In this document: positions 39,523 through 47,832 of the stretch, in pieces
Position numbering within the stretch: position 1 is the stretch's first letter
How the letters are laid out: the number at the start of each line of letters is the position of its first letter
Assembly: GCF_009755725.1 (NCBI RefSeq)
Contig: NZ_CP046619.1
Location: forward strand, 992,001-1,056,000
Source: Diaminobutyricimonas sp. LJ205
Lineage (GTDB): Bacteria; Actinomycetota; Actinomycetes; Actinomycetales; Microbacteriaceae
Length of the DNA stretch: 64,000 nucleotides
Direction of reading: 5' to 3'
The notes under the pieces: model-generated
Seen by the model: the letters and a program-made list of their open reading frames with translations, nothing else
What the model was told of the DNA's origin: nothing
Database searches by the model: none
Translations under genes and position numbers: made by a program

Positions 39523-40827
39523 TCAGTGATGCCCGCGCGGTAGCCGCGGCAGTTCGTGCTCAAACAGCCAGGTGCGGAACACCTTCGTCAGTGGCTTCGA
39601 TGTGAACCGGGCGACGTGTTCGGCGAACAGCTGGGTGGTCACCGTGCCGTGCCGGTGCTCGGCTGTCCAGGTGCGCAACATTTCGAAGAACTCGGCGTCG
39701 CCGAGCATCAACCGCAGGGTGTGCACGGTGAGCGCCCCGCGCTTGTACACCCGGTCGTCGAACATCAGCTCGGGCCCGGGGTCGCCGATCGCGAAGTCCT
39801 GCGGCAGCACGTTCAATCGGGACCACTGCTGCTCGGCGATCCGGTGCGCACTCGGTCCTCCGGACCGCTCTGCCCACAGCCATTCCGCGTAGCAGGCGAA
39901 CCCCTCGTGCAGCCAGATGTGCTGCCAGGACGCTGCAGTCAGGCTGTTGCCGAACCAGGAGTGCGCCAGCTCGTGGGCCACGAGCCGGTTGTGGGTCCTG
40001 AAGCCGTCGACGTGGTTGCGTCCGAACACCGACAGCCCCTGCGCCTCGAGCGGGATCTCCAGATCATCGTCGGTGACGATGACGGTGTAACTGGCGAACG
40101 GATACGGCCCGAACAGATCCTCGAAAACCTGCATCATCGCCGGCTGGTCGGCGAAATCGAGCGCGGCATCGCCGTCGAGATCCGCGGGCAGCCACAGGTG
40201 CTGCGGAACCGGCCCCGCCTCCAGTTCGCGCGGCACATACGCACCGATCTGCACCGTCGCCAGGTACGGAGCCATCGGCTCGGTCATGAGGAAGACCCAC
40301 TCGGTCCGGCTGGACCGGGTCCGGGATGCCGCCAGCTGACCATTCGCGATGACCCGGTAGCCCGATTCAGCGGTGATCTGGAACCGGTAGGTGGCCTTGT
40401 CGTTCGGGCGGTCGTTGCACGGGAACCAGGTCGGCGCTCCAGTCGGCTGGCCGGCGACCAGCACACCCTCGGTGAGTTCTTCCCAACCGACCGCGCCCCA
40501 GTCGCTGCGTCGCGGCGACGGCGATCCGCCGTAACGCACCGTGACCGTGAACGGGGCACCCGGCTCAATCGGGGCGGCCGGGGTGATGGTCAGTTTCCCG
40601 CCGGTCTCGGTGAACCTGGGCGCCCGGCGCCCGTCGACGCTGACCTTGAACGCGGTGAGCCCGACCAGATCAAGGCTGACCTTCTCGAGGCGCTCCAGGG
40701 CCGTGGCGGTGATCACGGCCGCGCCGGCGAGCCGGTTGCTGGACACCCGGTAGTCCAGCTCCAGGTCGTAGTGCGACACGGTGTATCCGGCATCCCCGCT
40801 GCCCGGGGTGTACTCAACCAGGCTCAT
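39523..40827 (-). CDS. M1 family metallopeptidase
   Basis: A 434-residue zinc aminopeptidase-like protein with the HELAHSWFGN motif (HExxH) followed 18 residues later by the third ligand in WLHEGFACYAEWLW. It has the N-terminal beta-domain of M1 (about 15-195), but is shorter than aminopeptidase N and lacks an evident GAMEN motif and the long C-terminal helical domain. Its ATG overlaps the stop of the Pls-type synthetase (ATGA), so the two are coupled. It may process or degrade the synthetase's product; Streptomyces epsilon-poly-lysine producers are known to carry product-degrading aminopeptidases. This role is inference. Confidence 0.9.
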   Translation of the reverse strand: MSLVEYTPGSGDAGYTVSHYDLELDYRVSSNRLAGAAVITATALERLEKVSLDLVGLTAFKVSVDGRRAPRFTETGGKLTITPAAPIEPGAPFTVTVRYGGSPSPRRSDWGAVGWEELTEGVLVAGQPTGAPTWFPCNDRPNDKATYRFQITAESGYRVIANGQLAASRTRSSRTEWVFLMTEPMAPYLATVQIGAYVPRELEAGPVPQHLWLPADLDGDAALDFADQPAMMQVFEDLFGPYPFASYTVIVTDDDLEIPLEAQGLSVFGRNHVDGFRTHNRLVAHELAHSWFGNSLTAASWQHIWLHEGFACYAEWLWAERSGGPSAHRIAEQQWSRLNVLPQDFAIGDPGPELMFDDRVYKRGALTVHTLRLMLGDAEFFEMLRTWTAEHRHGTVTTQLFAEHVARFTSKPLTKVFRTWLFEHELPRLPRGHH

Positions 40828-43800
40828 GCCGTTCGCGCCTGGGTCTGGGCGGGCTCTGCCTTAGCGGAAGCGGCCTTCGAGGATGTCTTCGTCGCCACTG
40901 TCTTCGCGGGCACCGGGTTCCACGGCGCGATCGGGTTGCCCGCCCACAGGGTGGAGCCGGGCACCATCTCACCGCGCATGACCAGAGAGGCCGGCCCCAC
41001 GGTGGCGCCGCCGTCGATGGATGCCGCGGGCAGGATCACGCTGTGCGGCCCGAGTGTGCCGCCGTCGCCGATGTCGACCCGATCCAACTGCATCACCCGA
41101 TCCTGGAACAAATGCGTCTGCACGACGCAGCCGCGGTTGACGGTGGCGCCGTCGCCGAGCCGCACCAAGTCTGCCTCAGGCAGCCAGTACGACTCCGTCC
41201 ACACGCCACGGCCGATGGTCGCACCGAGCGAGCGCAGCCACCACGCCAGCGCCGGGGTGCCGGTCGCTGCGGTCGCGAACCACGGTGCGGCGACCATCTC
41301 GACGAAGGTGTCCGACACCTCATTGCGCCAGACGAAGGAGGACCAGAGCGGATGCTCCTGCACCCGGATCCGTCCGACGAGGATCCATTTCGCCGCAGTG
41401 GTCGCCGCGGCAGCGACAGCGCCGGCCGCGAGCAGCACGACCCCCGACAGCAGGATCGCGGCCCAGATGCCCCAACTGGCGACCATCCACTCGAGCGCCA
41501 CCAGCACGCCGAGGGCGATCGCCCCGCTGATGACGACCGGCACGAACCGGCAGAGTTCCCACAGCGAACGAGCCAGCTTCAGCCGGGCGGGCGGTTCGAA
41601 CGTGCGCGCCGCATCGAACTCGGTCACCGTGCGACGCAACCGCACCGGCGGGTTGCCGAGCCACGACGATCCGGACTTCGCCTTCTTCGGCGTCGCCGAC
41701 AGCACCGCGACCAGCCCGTTCTTCGGCACCGTGCGCCCAGGCCCGGTCATCCCGGAATTGCCGAGGAACGCCCTGCGCCCGACCTTTGCCTCGTCGATCC
41801 GCAGCCAGCCGTGGCCGAGTTCGTAGGTGGCCACCATGGTGTCATCGGCGAGGAAGGCGTGGTCGCCGATGGTGGTGAGCTTCGGCACCAGCAGCACCGT
41901 GGATGCCTCGACATTGCGTCCGACGCGGGCGCCGAGGAGGCGCAGCCACACCGGGGTGAACAGGCTCGCGTAGAGCGGGAACAACAGCACCCGCGCGGCA
42001 TCCAGCAGCCGTTCGGTCGCCCACACCTGCCAGCCCACCCGGCTGCGCACCGGGTACACGCCCGGCTTCACGCCGATGCTGAACAGCCGCACGGCAACGA
42101 CGACGAGCGCCGCGTACGTCGCACCGGCTGCGGCGACCGCGACCGGCAGCCAGAGCAACGCGAGCAGCGCGGCGGCGCTGAGGCTGGCGGCATCCCGGAT
42201 GCCGGTGCCGATGATCAGCGCACCCAGCACGACCCCGATAGCGGGAAGCATGGCCAGCAGCACCGAGGTGACACCGTAGGCGACCACCCAGCGGCGTGCC
42301 TCGGCTGGGCGCTCCTCGGGCCAGTTGTGCTTCGCCTTGCCGATGCGTTCGGCGGGGGAGCCGGCCCAGAGCTGGTCCGCGGGAACCCGCGAGTGCACGG
42401 CGGAGCCCGCCGCGACCTCGGCGCCCCGGCCGACCCGGGTGCCGGGCAGCAGGATGCTGCGGGAGCCGATCGTGGCCTCCGCGCCGATGGAGATCGCACC
42501 GAGGCGCAGCACGTCGCCGTCGATCCAGTAGCCCGACAGGTCGACCTCGGGTTCGATCGAGGCACCGGCACCGACCTTCAGCATGCCGGTGACCGGAGGA
42601 AGCGTGTGCAGGCTCACCCCGGGGCCGATCTTGGCGCCCAGCGCCCGCGCGTAGTAGCCGATCCACGGGGCGCCAGCGAGGTCGGTGGCGCCGGCCAGGT
42701 GAGCGATCTGCTCGCTCAGCCAGAGCCGCAAGTGCACGCTCCCGCCCCGCGGGTAGTCGCCCTCCGTGACGCCGCGCAGCAGCAGCCGGGCGGCCAGCAC
42801 GCTGATCGTCATCCGTCCGAACGGGGTGACGAACAGCAGGAAGCCGACGATCAGCCACCACCAGGACACCGTCGGCGCCCACGGCGCGTCGGTGAACAGG
42901 TTCAGCACGTTGTTCGCCGCCAGCAGGTAGATCGTGAAGCGCAACCCGACCAGCACGAACAGGGGAACGCCGAGCAGGGTCTGCACGATCTGGGTGCGGC
43001 GAGGTGTCGGTGCCACCACGCGGGCTGCACGCTGAGCGCGGGGGGTCCGCGAGTCGAGTTCGTCGGCGAGGGCGCCGATGCGGGGGTGGTCGTAGATGTC
43101 GGTGACCTTGGCATCCGGGATCCGGGTGCGCACCGCCGAGATCAGTTGGGCGGCAGTGAGCGAGCCGCCGCCGTGGGCGAAGAAGTCGTCATCGGCCGAG
43201 GCCACCGGGGTGCCGAGGATCGAGGTCCAGTGTTCGGCGAGCCAGGTGCCGGTCGGGCTGAGGCCCTCGACTTCGTCAACGGATGTTGCAAGCGGCCACG
43301 GCAGCGCCTTGCGGTCGACCTTGCCTGAGGTGCGGGTCGGCAGTGACTCGACGACCGCGAGCAGCGGCACGTTCGAGGCGGGCAGTTCCTCGCGCAGGTG
43401 GGCGTTCGCGGCATCCGTGTCGAACGGCACCGACGGGTCGATCGGGGCGATGTAGCCGACCAGGATCTGGTTGCCGGCCGGGGTGGTCTGCACGACCGCG
43501 GCTCCGCCGGCGACGCCGGGCAGCGCAGCCAGGGCGGCGTCGATCTCGCCGAGTTCGATGCGGCGGCCGCCCAGTTTGATCTGGTCGTCGGCGCGGCCCT
43601 GAAAGACGAGGCCTTCCGGCTCATAGCGCACCAGGTCGCCGGAGCGGTATGCGCGCTCCCAGCCGAGGGTCGGCATCGGCGCGTACTTCTCGGCATCCTT
43701 CGCCGGGTCCAGGTAACGGGCAAGGCCGACGCCGCCGATGATGAGCTCACCCACCTCGCCGTCGCCCACCGGCAGGCCGGCGGCATCCACGACCGCGAGA

Positions 43801-44828
43801 TCCCAGCCGTCCAGCGGCAACCCGATGCGCACCGGCGGCTCACCGGTGAGCTGGGCGCCACAGGCGACGACGGTCGCCTCGGTGGGGCCGTAGGTGTTCC
43901 AGACCTCGCGTTCCTCGGTCGCCAGTCGGGCGGCGAGTTCGGGCGGGCAGGCTTCGCCGCCGAAGATCAGCAGGCGCACGAGTTCAAGCGACTCGGCCGG
44001 CCACAGCGCGGCGAGCGTCGGCACGGTGGAGACCACGGTGATGCTGTGCGCGATCAGCCAGGGGCCGAGGTCGGCGCCCGACCGCACCAGCGACCTGGGC
44101 GCGGGCACCAGGCAGGCACCGTGTCGCCAGGCCAGCCACATCTCCTCGCAGGAGGCGTCGAACGCCACCGACAGGCCGGCCAGCACCCGGTCGCCGGGTC
44201 CGATCGGGTCGTCCTGCAGGAACATCCGCGCCTCAGCGTCGACGAACGCGGCCGCCGAACGGTGGCTCACCGCGACGCCCTTCGGCACACCGGTGGAGCC
44301 CGAGGTGAAGATCACCCAGGCGTCATCGTCGGGAGTGACCGTGGCCACCATCGGCAGGCTCCCGGTCGGCGTGCCCAGGGTCGGGATGCCCGCGGTCGGC
44401 GGTTCCCGGTCGGCCAGGGCTGCGGCAGCCAGGTCGGCACGTGGCGTGAAGACGCCGCCGTCGCCGATCACGCCGACCACCTTGGCCTCGCCGAACACGA
44501 GCGCGGCGCGCTCCTCGGGGTCATCGGCGTCGACCGGCACATAGCTCGCGCCCGCGGCCATCGTCGCCAGGATCGACACGTACAACACCCGGGTTCCCGA
44601 GGGGATCCGGATGCCGACACGGTCGCCGCGGCGTACCCCGGCGAGGCTCAACCGGGCCGCGGCCGCACTCACCTCACGCAGCAGTTCGCGGTAGCTGAGG
44701 GTGCCCTCGGCATCGGCCAGTGCGGATGCCTGGGGGTTCTGTTCAGCCGTCTCGCGCAGCACGTCGATCAGGGTTCGCGGATCCGGAGTCCGGTTCGAGG
44801 AGAGCAGCAGGCCCGTTGTCGTATTCAC
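40824..44828 (-). CDS. Pls/PosA-type non-ribosomal peptide synthetase
   Basis: A 1334-residue single-module synthetase. It has an adenylation domain (1 to about 515; VIFTSGSTGVPKGVAVSH, FDASCEEMWLAW with D224, TYGPTEATVV, RTSGKVDRKALP), a carrier domain with DDDFFAHGGGSLTAAQ (Ser556), then membrane helices and three tandem acyltransferase-like repeats with hexapeptide character (about 700-800, 920-1040 and 1190-1310), interspersed with membrane segments. This A-T-membrane-C1-C2-C3 layout is that of epsilon-poly-L-lysine synthetase and relatives, which lack condensation and thioesterase domains and link a diamino acid into a homopolymer. The by-eye code is DAESIGTVV plus K. GTG at 44828 has GGGAGA upstream, better than an in-frame GTG at 44846. 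It is coupled to the M1 gene. Confidence 0.88.
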   Translation of the reverse strand: MNTTTGLLLSSNRTPDPRTLIDVLRETAEQNPQASALADAEGTLSYRELLREVSAAAARLSLAGVRRGDRVGIRIPSGTRVLYVSILATMAAGASYVPVDADDPEERAALVFGEAKVVGVIGDGGVFTPRADLAAAALADREPPTAGIPTLGTPTGSLPMVATVTPDDDAWVIFTSGSTGVPKGVAVSHRSAAAFVDAEARMFLQDDPIGPGDRVLAGLSVAFDASCEEMWLAWRHGACLVPAPRSLVRSGADLGPWLIAHSITVVSTVPTLAALWPAESLELVRLLIFGGEACPPELAARLATEEREVWNTYGPTEATVVACGAQLTGEPPVRIGLPLDGWDLAVVDAAGLPVGDGEVGELIIGGVGLARYLDPAKDAEKYAPMPTLGWERAYRSGDLVRYEPEGLVFQGRADDQIKLGGRRIELGEIDAALAALPGVAGGAAVVQTTPAGNQILVGYIAPIDPSVPFDTDAANAHLREELPASNVPLLAVVESLPTRTSGKVDRKALPWPLATSVDEVEGLSPTGTWLAEHWTSILGTPVASADDDFFAHGGGSLTAAQLISAVRTRIPDAKVTDIYDHPRIGALADELDSRTPRAQRAARVVAPTPRRTQIVQTLLGVPLFVLVGLRFTIYLLAANNVLNLFTDAPWAPTVSWWWLIVGFLLFVTPFGRMTISVLAARLLLRGVTEGDYPRGGSVHLRLWLSEQIAHLAGATDLAGAPWIGYYARALGAKIGPGVSLHTLPPVTGMLKVGAGASIEPEVDLSGYWIDGDVLRLGAISIGAEATIGSRSILLPGTRVGRGAEVAAGSAVHSRVPADQLWAGSPAERIGKAKHNWPEERPAEARRWVVAYGVTSVLLAMLPAIGVVLGALIIGTGIRDAASLSAAALLALLWLPVAVAAAGATYAALVVVAVRLFSIGVKPGVYPVRSRVGWQVWATERLLDAARVLLFPLYASLFTPVWLRLLGARVGRNVEASTVLLVPKLTTIGDHAFLADDTMVATYELGHGWLRIDEAKVGRRAFLGNSGMTGPGRTVPKNGLVAVLSATPKKAKSGSSWLGNPPVRLRRTVTEFDAARTFEPPARLKLARSLWELCRFVPVVISGAIALGVLVALEWMVASWGIWAAILLSGVVLLAAGAVAAAATTAAKWILVGRIRVQEHPLWSSFVWRNEVSDTFVEMVAAPWFATAATGTPALAWWLRSLGATIGRGVWTESYWLPEADLVRLGDGATVNRGCVVQTHLFQDRVMQLDRVDIGDGGTLGPHSVILPAASIDGGATVGPASLVMRGEMVPGSTLWAGNPIAPWNPVPAKTVATKTSSKAASAKAEPAQTQARTA

Positions 44829-45024
44829 CTGATTGTCTCCCGTCACAGCGCCCTCCAGTCTACGTGCGGCCTCGGCGGGCGGCGCCGGGATCCGCCCGAA
44901 GCAGGGTTCTGCTCGACTGTGTCGTTCTGTGACGGCTCGACGTGCGGCAGCGGAATCGACTGCCTACAGTCGTTGCAATCGATCCGTCGTTCCCCGTGAT
45001 CCGAGCCGGCAGAAGGAGGTCAGC

Positions 45025-45354
45025 ATGACGAATCTCACCCGTGTGGGTAGCGCGCTGCAGTGCAGCCACACCCCAGGCGATTCGTGCGTCAACCGAGGAG
45101 CCGGCCACACGATGCAGCCGATGCAGTTGCGCGTGGTCTCAGCCACCCCGAGCAAGTGGGTGGACGGCATCGTGAAAACCGCGACATCCGACGGTTGGAT
45201 CGGCGTAGTGCCGTTCGACGGCGGCGACACGGTCTGGCTGTGGAACCACGAGGACCTCACCTCGCAGCTGCCGGTCGGCCAGCCGGTCGCCGTGCACTCG
45301 CTGTACAACGCACTCGCCGTGGGCGAGGCGAGGATCAGCGTCTTCCAGCTGTAG
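45025..45354 (+). CDS. Small hypothetical protein
   Basis: A 109-residue protein with a very strong ribosome site (AGAAGGAGG) before ATG 45025. The first 30 residues hold two cysteines (LQCSHTPGDSCVNRGAGH). The rest alternates strands: LRVVSATPSKWVDGIVKTAT, GWIGVVPFDGGDTVWLWNHE, then SQLPVGQPVAVHSLYNALAV and ISVFQL, suggesting a small beta-barrel. No family was recognised. It is convergent with the Met-rich copper-binding gene and divergent from the synthetase. The 196 bases before it contain no other clear gene. Confidence 0.7.
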   Translation: MTNLTRVGSALQCSHTPGDSCVNRGAGHTMQPMQLRVVSATPSKWVDGIVKTATSDGWIGVVPFDGGDTVWLWNHEDLTSQLPVGQPVAVHSLYNALAVGEARISVFQL

Positions 45355-45367
45355 CGCCCAGCAGGGC

Positions 45368-45790
45368 TCAGCTGGTGGTGGTCATGTTCTTCATCGACTC
45401 CATCATCTTCTGGCAGGCCATCGCGGCCTGACGGCAGACCTCAGCGCACATGCGGCAGTCTTCGCTCACGTCGGCGTGGTCCATGCACTCGTCGGCGCAC
45501 GCGGCGCACATCGTCATGCAGGCGTCCAGCATCTTGATCATGCTGTTCAAGTGCATGCCGTTCGGGCGCATCATCATGCGCATGGTCGTGTTCGCCATGT
45601 CGGCGGCGTTCATGCACATGTTGGCGCACATCATCATGCCGGGGCCCATGGTCGAGCCCGCACACATGGTGCATGCCTGCTCTGCTGCCGAGCCGGCCTC
45701 AATACACTCCTGCATCATCATCATGTCCATGCCCTGAACGGGCATGTCCTTCCGATGCATCTCCATCATCTGCATGGTCATGTTCATCAT
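45368..45790 (-). CDS. Met- and Cys-rich four-helix bundle copper-binding protein
   Basis: A 140-residue Csp/DUF326-like protein with exceptionally high Met and Cys content. The N-terminus is MMNMTMQMMEMHRKDM, then cysteines at helix spacing: QECIEAGSAAEQACTMCAG, MMMCANMCMNAADM, then DACMTMCAACADECMDHA and DCRMCAEVCRQAAMACQ. Csp proteins store Cu(I) inside a four-helix bundle through many Cys thiolates; the extra Met residues suggest additional Cu(I) sites. No signal peptide is visible, so it is probably cytosolic. A second, less Met-rich relative lies at 47833-48234. Confidence 0.9.
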   Translation of the reverse strand: MMNMTMQMMEMHRKDMPVQGMDMMMMQECIEAGSAAEQACTMCAGSTMGPGMMMCANMCMNAADMANTTMRMMMRPNGMHLNSMIKMLDACMTMCAACADECMDHADVSEDCRMCAEVCRQAAMACQKMMESMKNMTTTS

Positions 45791-45903
45791 CGGCGGTCGT
45801 CCATCCCGGAGTCACCGTGCACCAGCGGATGCTGACGCGTTGCTTGCGGCACCCCACCTTTTCGGATGCTACGCCCGGGCAACCCGCGTCACTACCCAAC
45901 CGC

Positions 45904-45945
45904 TGGTCGAGTCCACCACGCCGGTCGAGCCTGCCGAGACCCCGC
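45904..45945. repeat. Intergenic REP-like GGTCGAG...GCCGAGACC copies
   Basis: GGTCGAG (45905) and GGTCGAGCCTGCCGAGACCC (45923-45942) lie between the copper-binding and nitronate monooxygenase genes and match the units found inside the SNF2 gene. Confidence 0.65.
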
Positions 45946-45957
45946 CCTTGCGAGCCT

Positions 45958-46926
45958 TCACCAGCGACTGGCTGCCTCACCCAGAAACTCGCGGAATCTC
46001 GCAAGATCCGCGACGACATCCGCGGCTGATCCGACGCCGTCCGTGAGACCCGCGGACTGCCCGGCGTACACCGGCGCAACGCTCACATCGCCGGCCACCC
46101 GGGCAGCGTTCACCCGATCGGTCAGCTCGTCGCCAGCGTCGACGTCAGCCTCCAGCTCATCCACGTGCTCAGCCCACTGGTCGCTGAACCGGTTGCGCAG
46201 CGCCCGTCCGCCGAACTCGTGCGGCCACGGGATCCGCTGTGCCACGTCGAACGCGCGCGTATAGACGGTGTCGTCGACGCTCGCCTGGGCGATGCTGCGT
46301 TTCAGCGAGTCGGCCGACAGGGACTCCGCGCAGGCCGCGAACCGGGTGCCCACCCAGGCCGCACTCGCTCCGGCAGCGAGCACCGCGGCGACTCCGCGCG
46401 CGGTCGCGATCCCGCCAGCCGCGATCACCGGCTTGTCGGTCTTCTCGAGCACGAACTGCAGCAACGGCAGAGTCGCCACCTCATTCCGGCCGTGCCCGCC
46501 GCCTTCACTGCCGCGGCAGACGATCACGTCGATGTCATCCTCGAGCGCCCTGGCCAGGTCTGCTGCGTTGCCGATCTGCATGGCGGTGATCACGCCCGCG
46601 TCCTTGGCGAGGGCCGTCGCCGAGCCGGGGTCACCGAAACTCACACAGAGCAGCGCCGGTCGGTGTTCGAGCACCCGCCGTACCGGGTCCAACCCACCAT
46701 CAAGCACCCAGGCCAGCATCCCGGCTCCCCAGGGACGACCGGATGCCGCGGCCAGCGTCAGCTCGCGGTCCAGCCAGTCCTGCTCGACTCCGCCGCCGAT
46801 GCCGACCATGCCGAGACCGCCGGCCGCTGACACTGCAGCCGCCAGTCGTCCACCGGCGGCCCCCGCCATGGGTGCGTTCACAATCGGCTCGGCCAGGGTC
46901 AGGTCGCTCAGTAGGTGCACGGGCAT
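45958..46926 (-). CDS. Nitronate monooxygenase family protein
   Basis: A 322-residue FMN-dependent TIM-barrel protein: PIVNAPMAGAAGGRLAAAVS at the N-terminus, GAGMLAWVLDG, VIVCRGSEGGGHG as the FMN-phosphate and active-site loop, then PVIAAGGIATARGVAAVLAA and GASAAWVGTRFAACAES. The H in GGGHG matches the catalytic His of the family. Members oxidise alkyl nitronates such as propionate 3-nitronate; some are enoyl reductase-like. The start is supported by a leaderless TAGACT promoter. Confidence 0.9.
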   Translation of the reverse strand: MPVHLLSDLTLAEPIVNAPMAGAAGGRLAAAVSAAGGLGMVGIGGGVEQDWLDRELTLAAASGRPWGAGMLAWVLDGGLDPVRRVLEHRPALLCVSFGDPGSATALAKDAGVITAMQIGNAADLARALEDDIDVIVCRGSEGGGHGRNEVATLPLLQFVLEKTDKPVIAAGGIATARGVAAVLAAGASAAWVGTRFAACAESLSADSLKRSIAQASVDDTVYTRAFDVAQRIPWPHEFGGRALRNRFSDQWAEHVDELEADVDAGDELTDRVNAARVAGDVSVAPVYAGQSAGLTDGVGSAADVVADLARFREFLGEAASRW

Positions 46927-46932
46927 GCGGTC

Positions 46933-46938
46933 AGTCTA
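46933..46938 (-). promoter_or_regulatory. Leaderless -10 element TAGACT
   Basis: On the minus strand TAGACT lies 6 bases before the ATG of the nitronate monooxygenase gene. Confidence 0.5.
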
Positions 46939-47012
46939 GGCAGCGACCTCGTCCCACCCTCCGCGGGTGCGCCACGCACGCCGCCGGCCGCGGTGTCTGA
47001 GCCAGTTCGGGA

Positions 47013-47044
47013 CGTCTGAGCCTGCGCGCGCGCAGGCTCAGACG
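47013..47044. terminator. Perfect 32-bp palindrome
   Basis: CGTCTGAGCCTGCGCG and its exact complement meet without a spacer. It lies 16 bases after the last small acidic gene and before the nitronate monooxygenase promoter. As RNA it would form a 14-15 bp hairpin and is probably the terminator of the small-gene operon, although no T-tract follows. Confidence 0.6.
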
Positions 47045-47060
47045 CGACAAACGGGCTCAG

Positions 47061-47252
47061 TCACTCCTCTTCGTCGTCGTCGAGGTCGATGTCCTCGTCC
47101 GCGAGGTCGTTCCGTGACGTCGCCGGTTGCGCTTCGCCCTCTGGGGTCTGCCCCTCGACCGTTTCACCGGCGGCGGCGTCATTGGTGGTCGCCTCTTTGC
47201 GTTCGTAGGCCAGCTGCTCGGGGGACTCTCCGTTCGGTCCGGTTTCGCTCAT
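47061..47252 (-). CDS. Small acidic protein 3 of 3
   Basis: A 63-residue protein, strongly acidic and probably disordered, ending in DEDIDLDDDEEE. The N-terminus MSETGPNGESPEQLAYERKE could form a short helix. GGAG lies upstream of the ATG. It is third in a run of three small acidic genes with 9-base spacing or less. No family was recognised; relatives in the region look like stress-associated small proteins, which is a guess. Confidence 0.7.
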   Translation of the reverse strand: MSETGPNGESPEQLAYERKEATTNDAAAGETVEGQTPEGEAQPATSRNDLADEDIDLDDDEEE

Positions 47253-47261
47253 GGTGCGCTC

Positions 47262-47474
47262 CTAACTTGCTTCCGGATGCTCGTGGTGTGTGAGCCCGCG
47301 CCCGGTGGGACTGCCGGTCGCGGTGCTGCCGGGGGAGAGTGCCCCGCCCGGCATGCTCGCCCGCTTCTCCTGCTCGACGTCGTCGATCTCGTAGGCGAAG
47401 TCGTCGCCGTTCTCGCTGTCTGTGTCCGCGTCCTCTGCAGGCTCGGAGGTCGGCGGCGTCGTTATCGAAGGCAT
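47262..47474 (-). CDS. Small acidic protein 2 of 3
   Basis: A 70-residue disordered acidic protein: EPAEDADTDSENGDDFAYEI then DDVEQEKRASMPGGALSPG and a His-containing C-terminus LTHHEHPEAS. ATG 47474 is used; a GTG 6 bases upstream is also possible. It lies 9 bases after the preceding gene and 9 bases before the next, so they form one operon. No known family. Confidence 0.65.
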   Translation of the reverse strand: MPSITTPPTSEPAEDADTDSENGDDFAYEIDDVEQEKRASMPGGALSPGSTATGSPTGRGLTHHEHPEAS

Positions 47475-47483
47475 GGTCACAGC

Positions 47484-47711
47484 TCAGGGGAGGGGTGCCG
47501 GGCCGCTCGGCTTGATCTCGTCAGCGACCTCCGGCTTGTGCTTGCCGGTGGACTCGTCGCTGTCGTCATCGTGAATCGTGTCGGCGTCGGTTGCCTCGTT
47601 CAGCCTTCCGGCACCGGGCATCGCGTCGATGAGAGCGTCGCGGTCGTCGTCTTCGGGCACATTGCCGCTGCGAATGAGGGACGGGTCGTCGGGGTTGTCG
47701 CGCTTGGTCAT
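47484..47711 (-). CDS. Small acidic protein 1 of 3
   Basis: A 75-residue disordered acidic protein: MTKRDNPDDPSLIRSGNVPE, then DDRDALIDAMPGAGRLNEAT, DADTIHDDDSDESTGKHKPE and a Pro-rich end. First in the leftward operon of three. It is divergent from the Cys-rich copper-binding gene; the 121-base gap must hold both promoters. No family recognised. Confidence 0.65.
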   Translation of the reverse strand: MTKRDNPDDPSLIRSGNVPEDDDRDALIDAMPGAGRLNEATDADTIHDDDSDESTGKHKPEVADEIKPSGPAPLP

Positions 47712-47832
47712 GCCGCCAACCTACGCACGCCCTCTCGACGGTGCCGTAAACGCTCAGCGAACGCCCAAGAACACCGCCCTGCCGCCCGCGGACCCCCGAG
47801 CGTACGGTGGGCCGCAACGATAGGGAGCCGTC

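Noticed and set aside
41043-44999. Long open frames antisense to the Pls-type synthetase
   Set aside because: They are Arg/Pro/Gly-rich without motifs and exist because GC-rich coding DNA lacks stop codons on the opposite strand. The sense frame has a full domain architecture.
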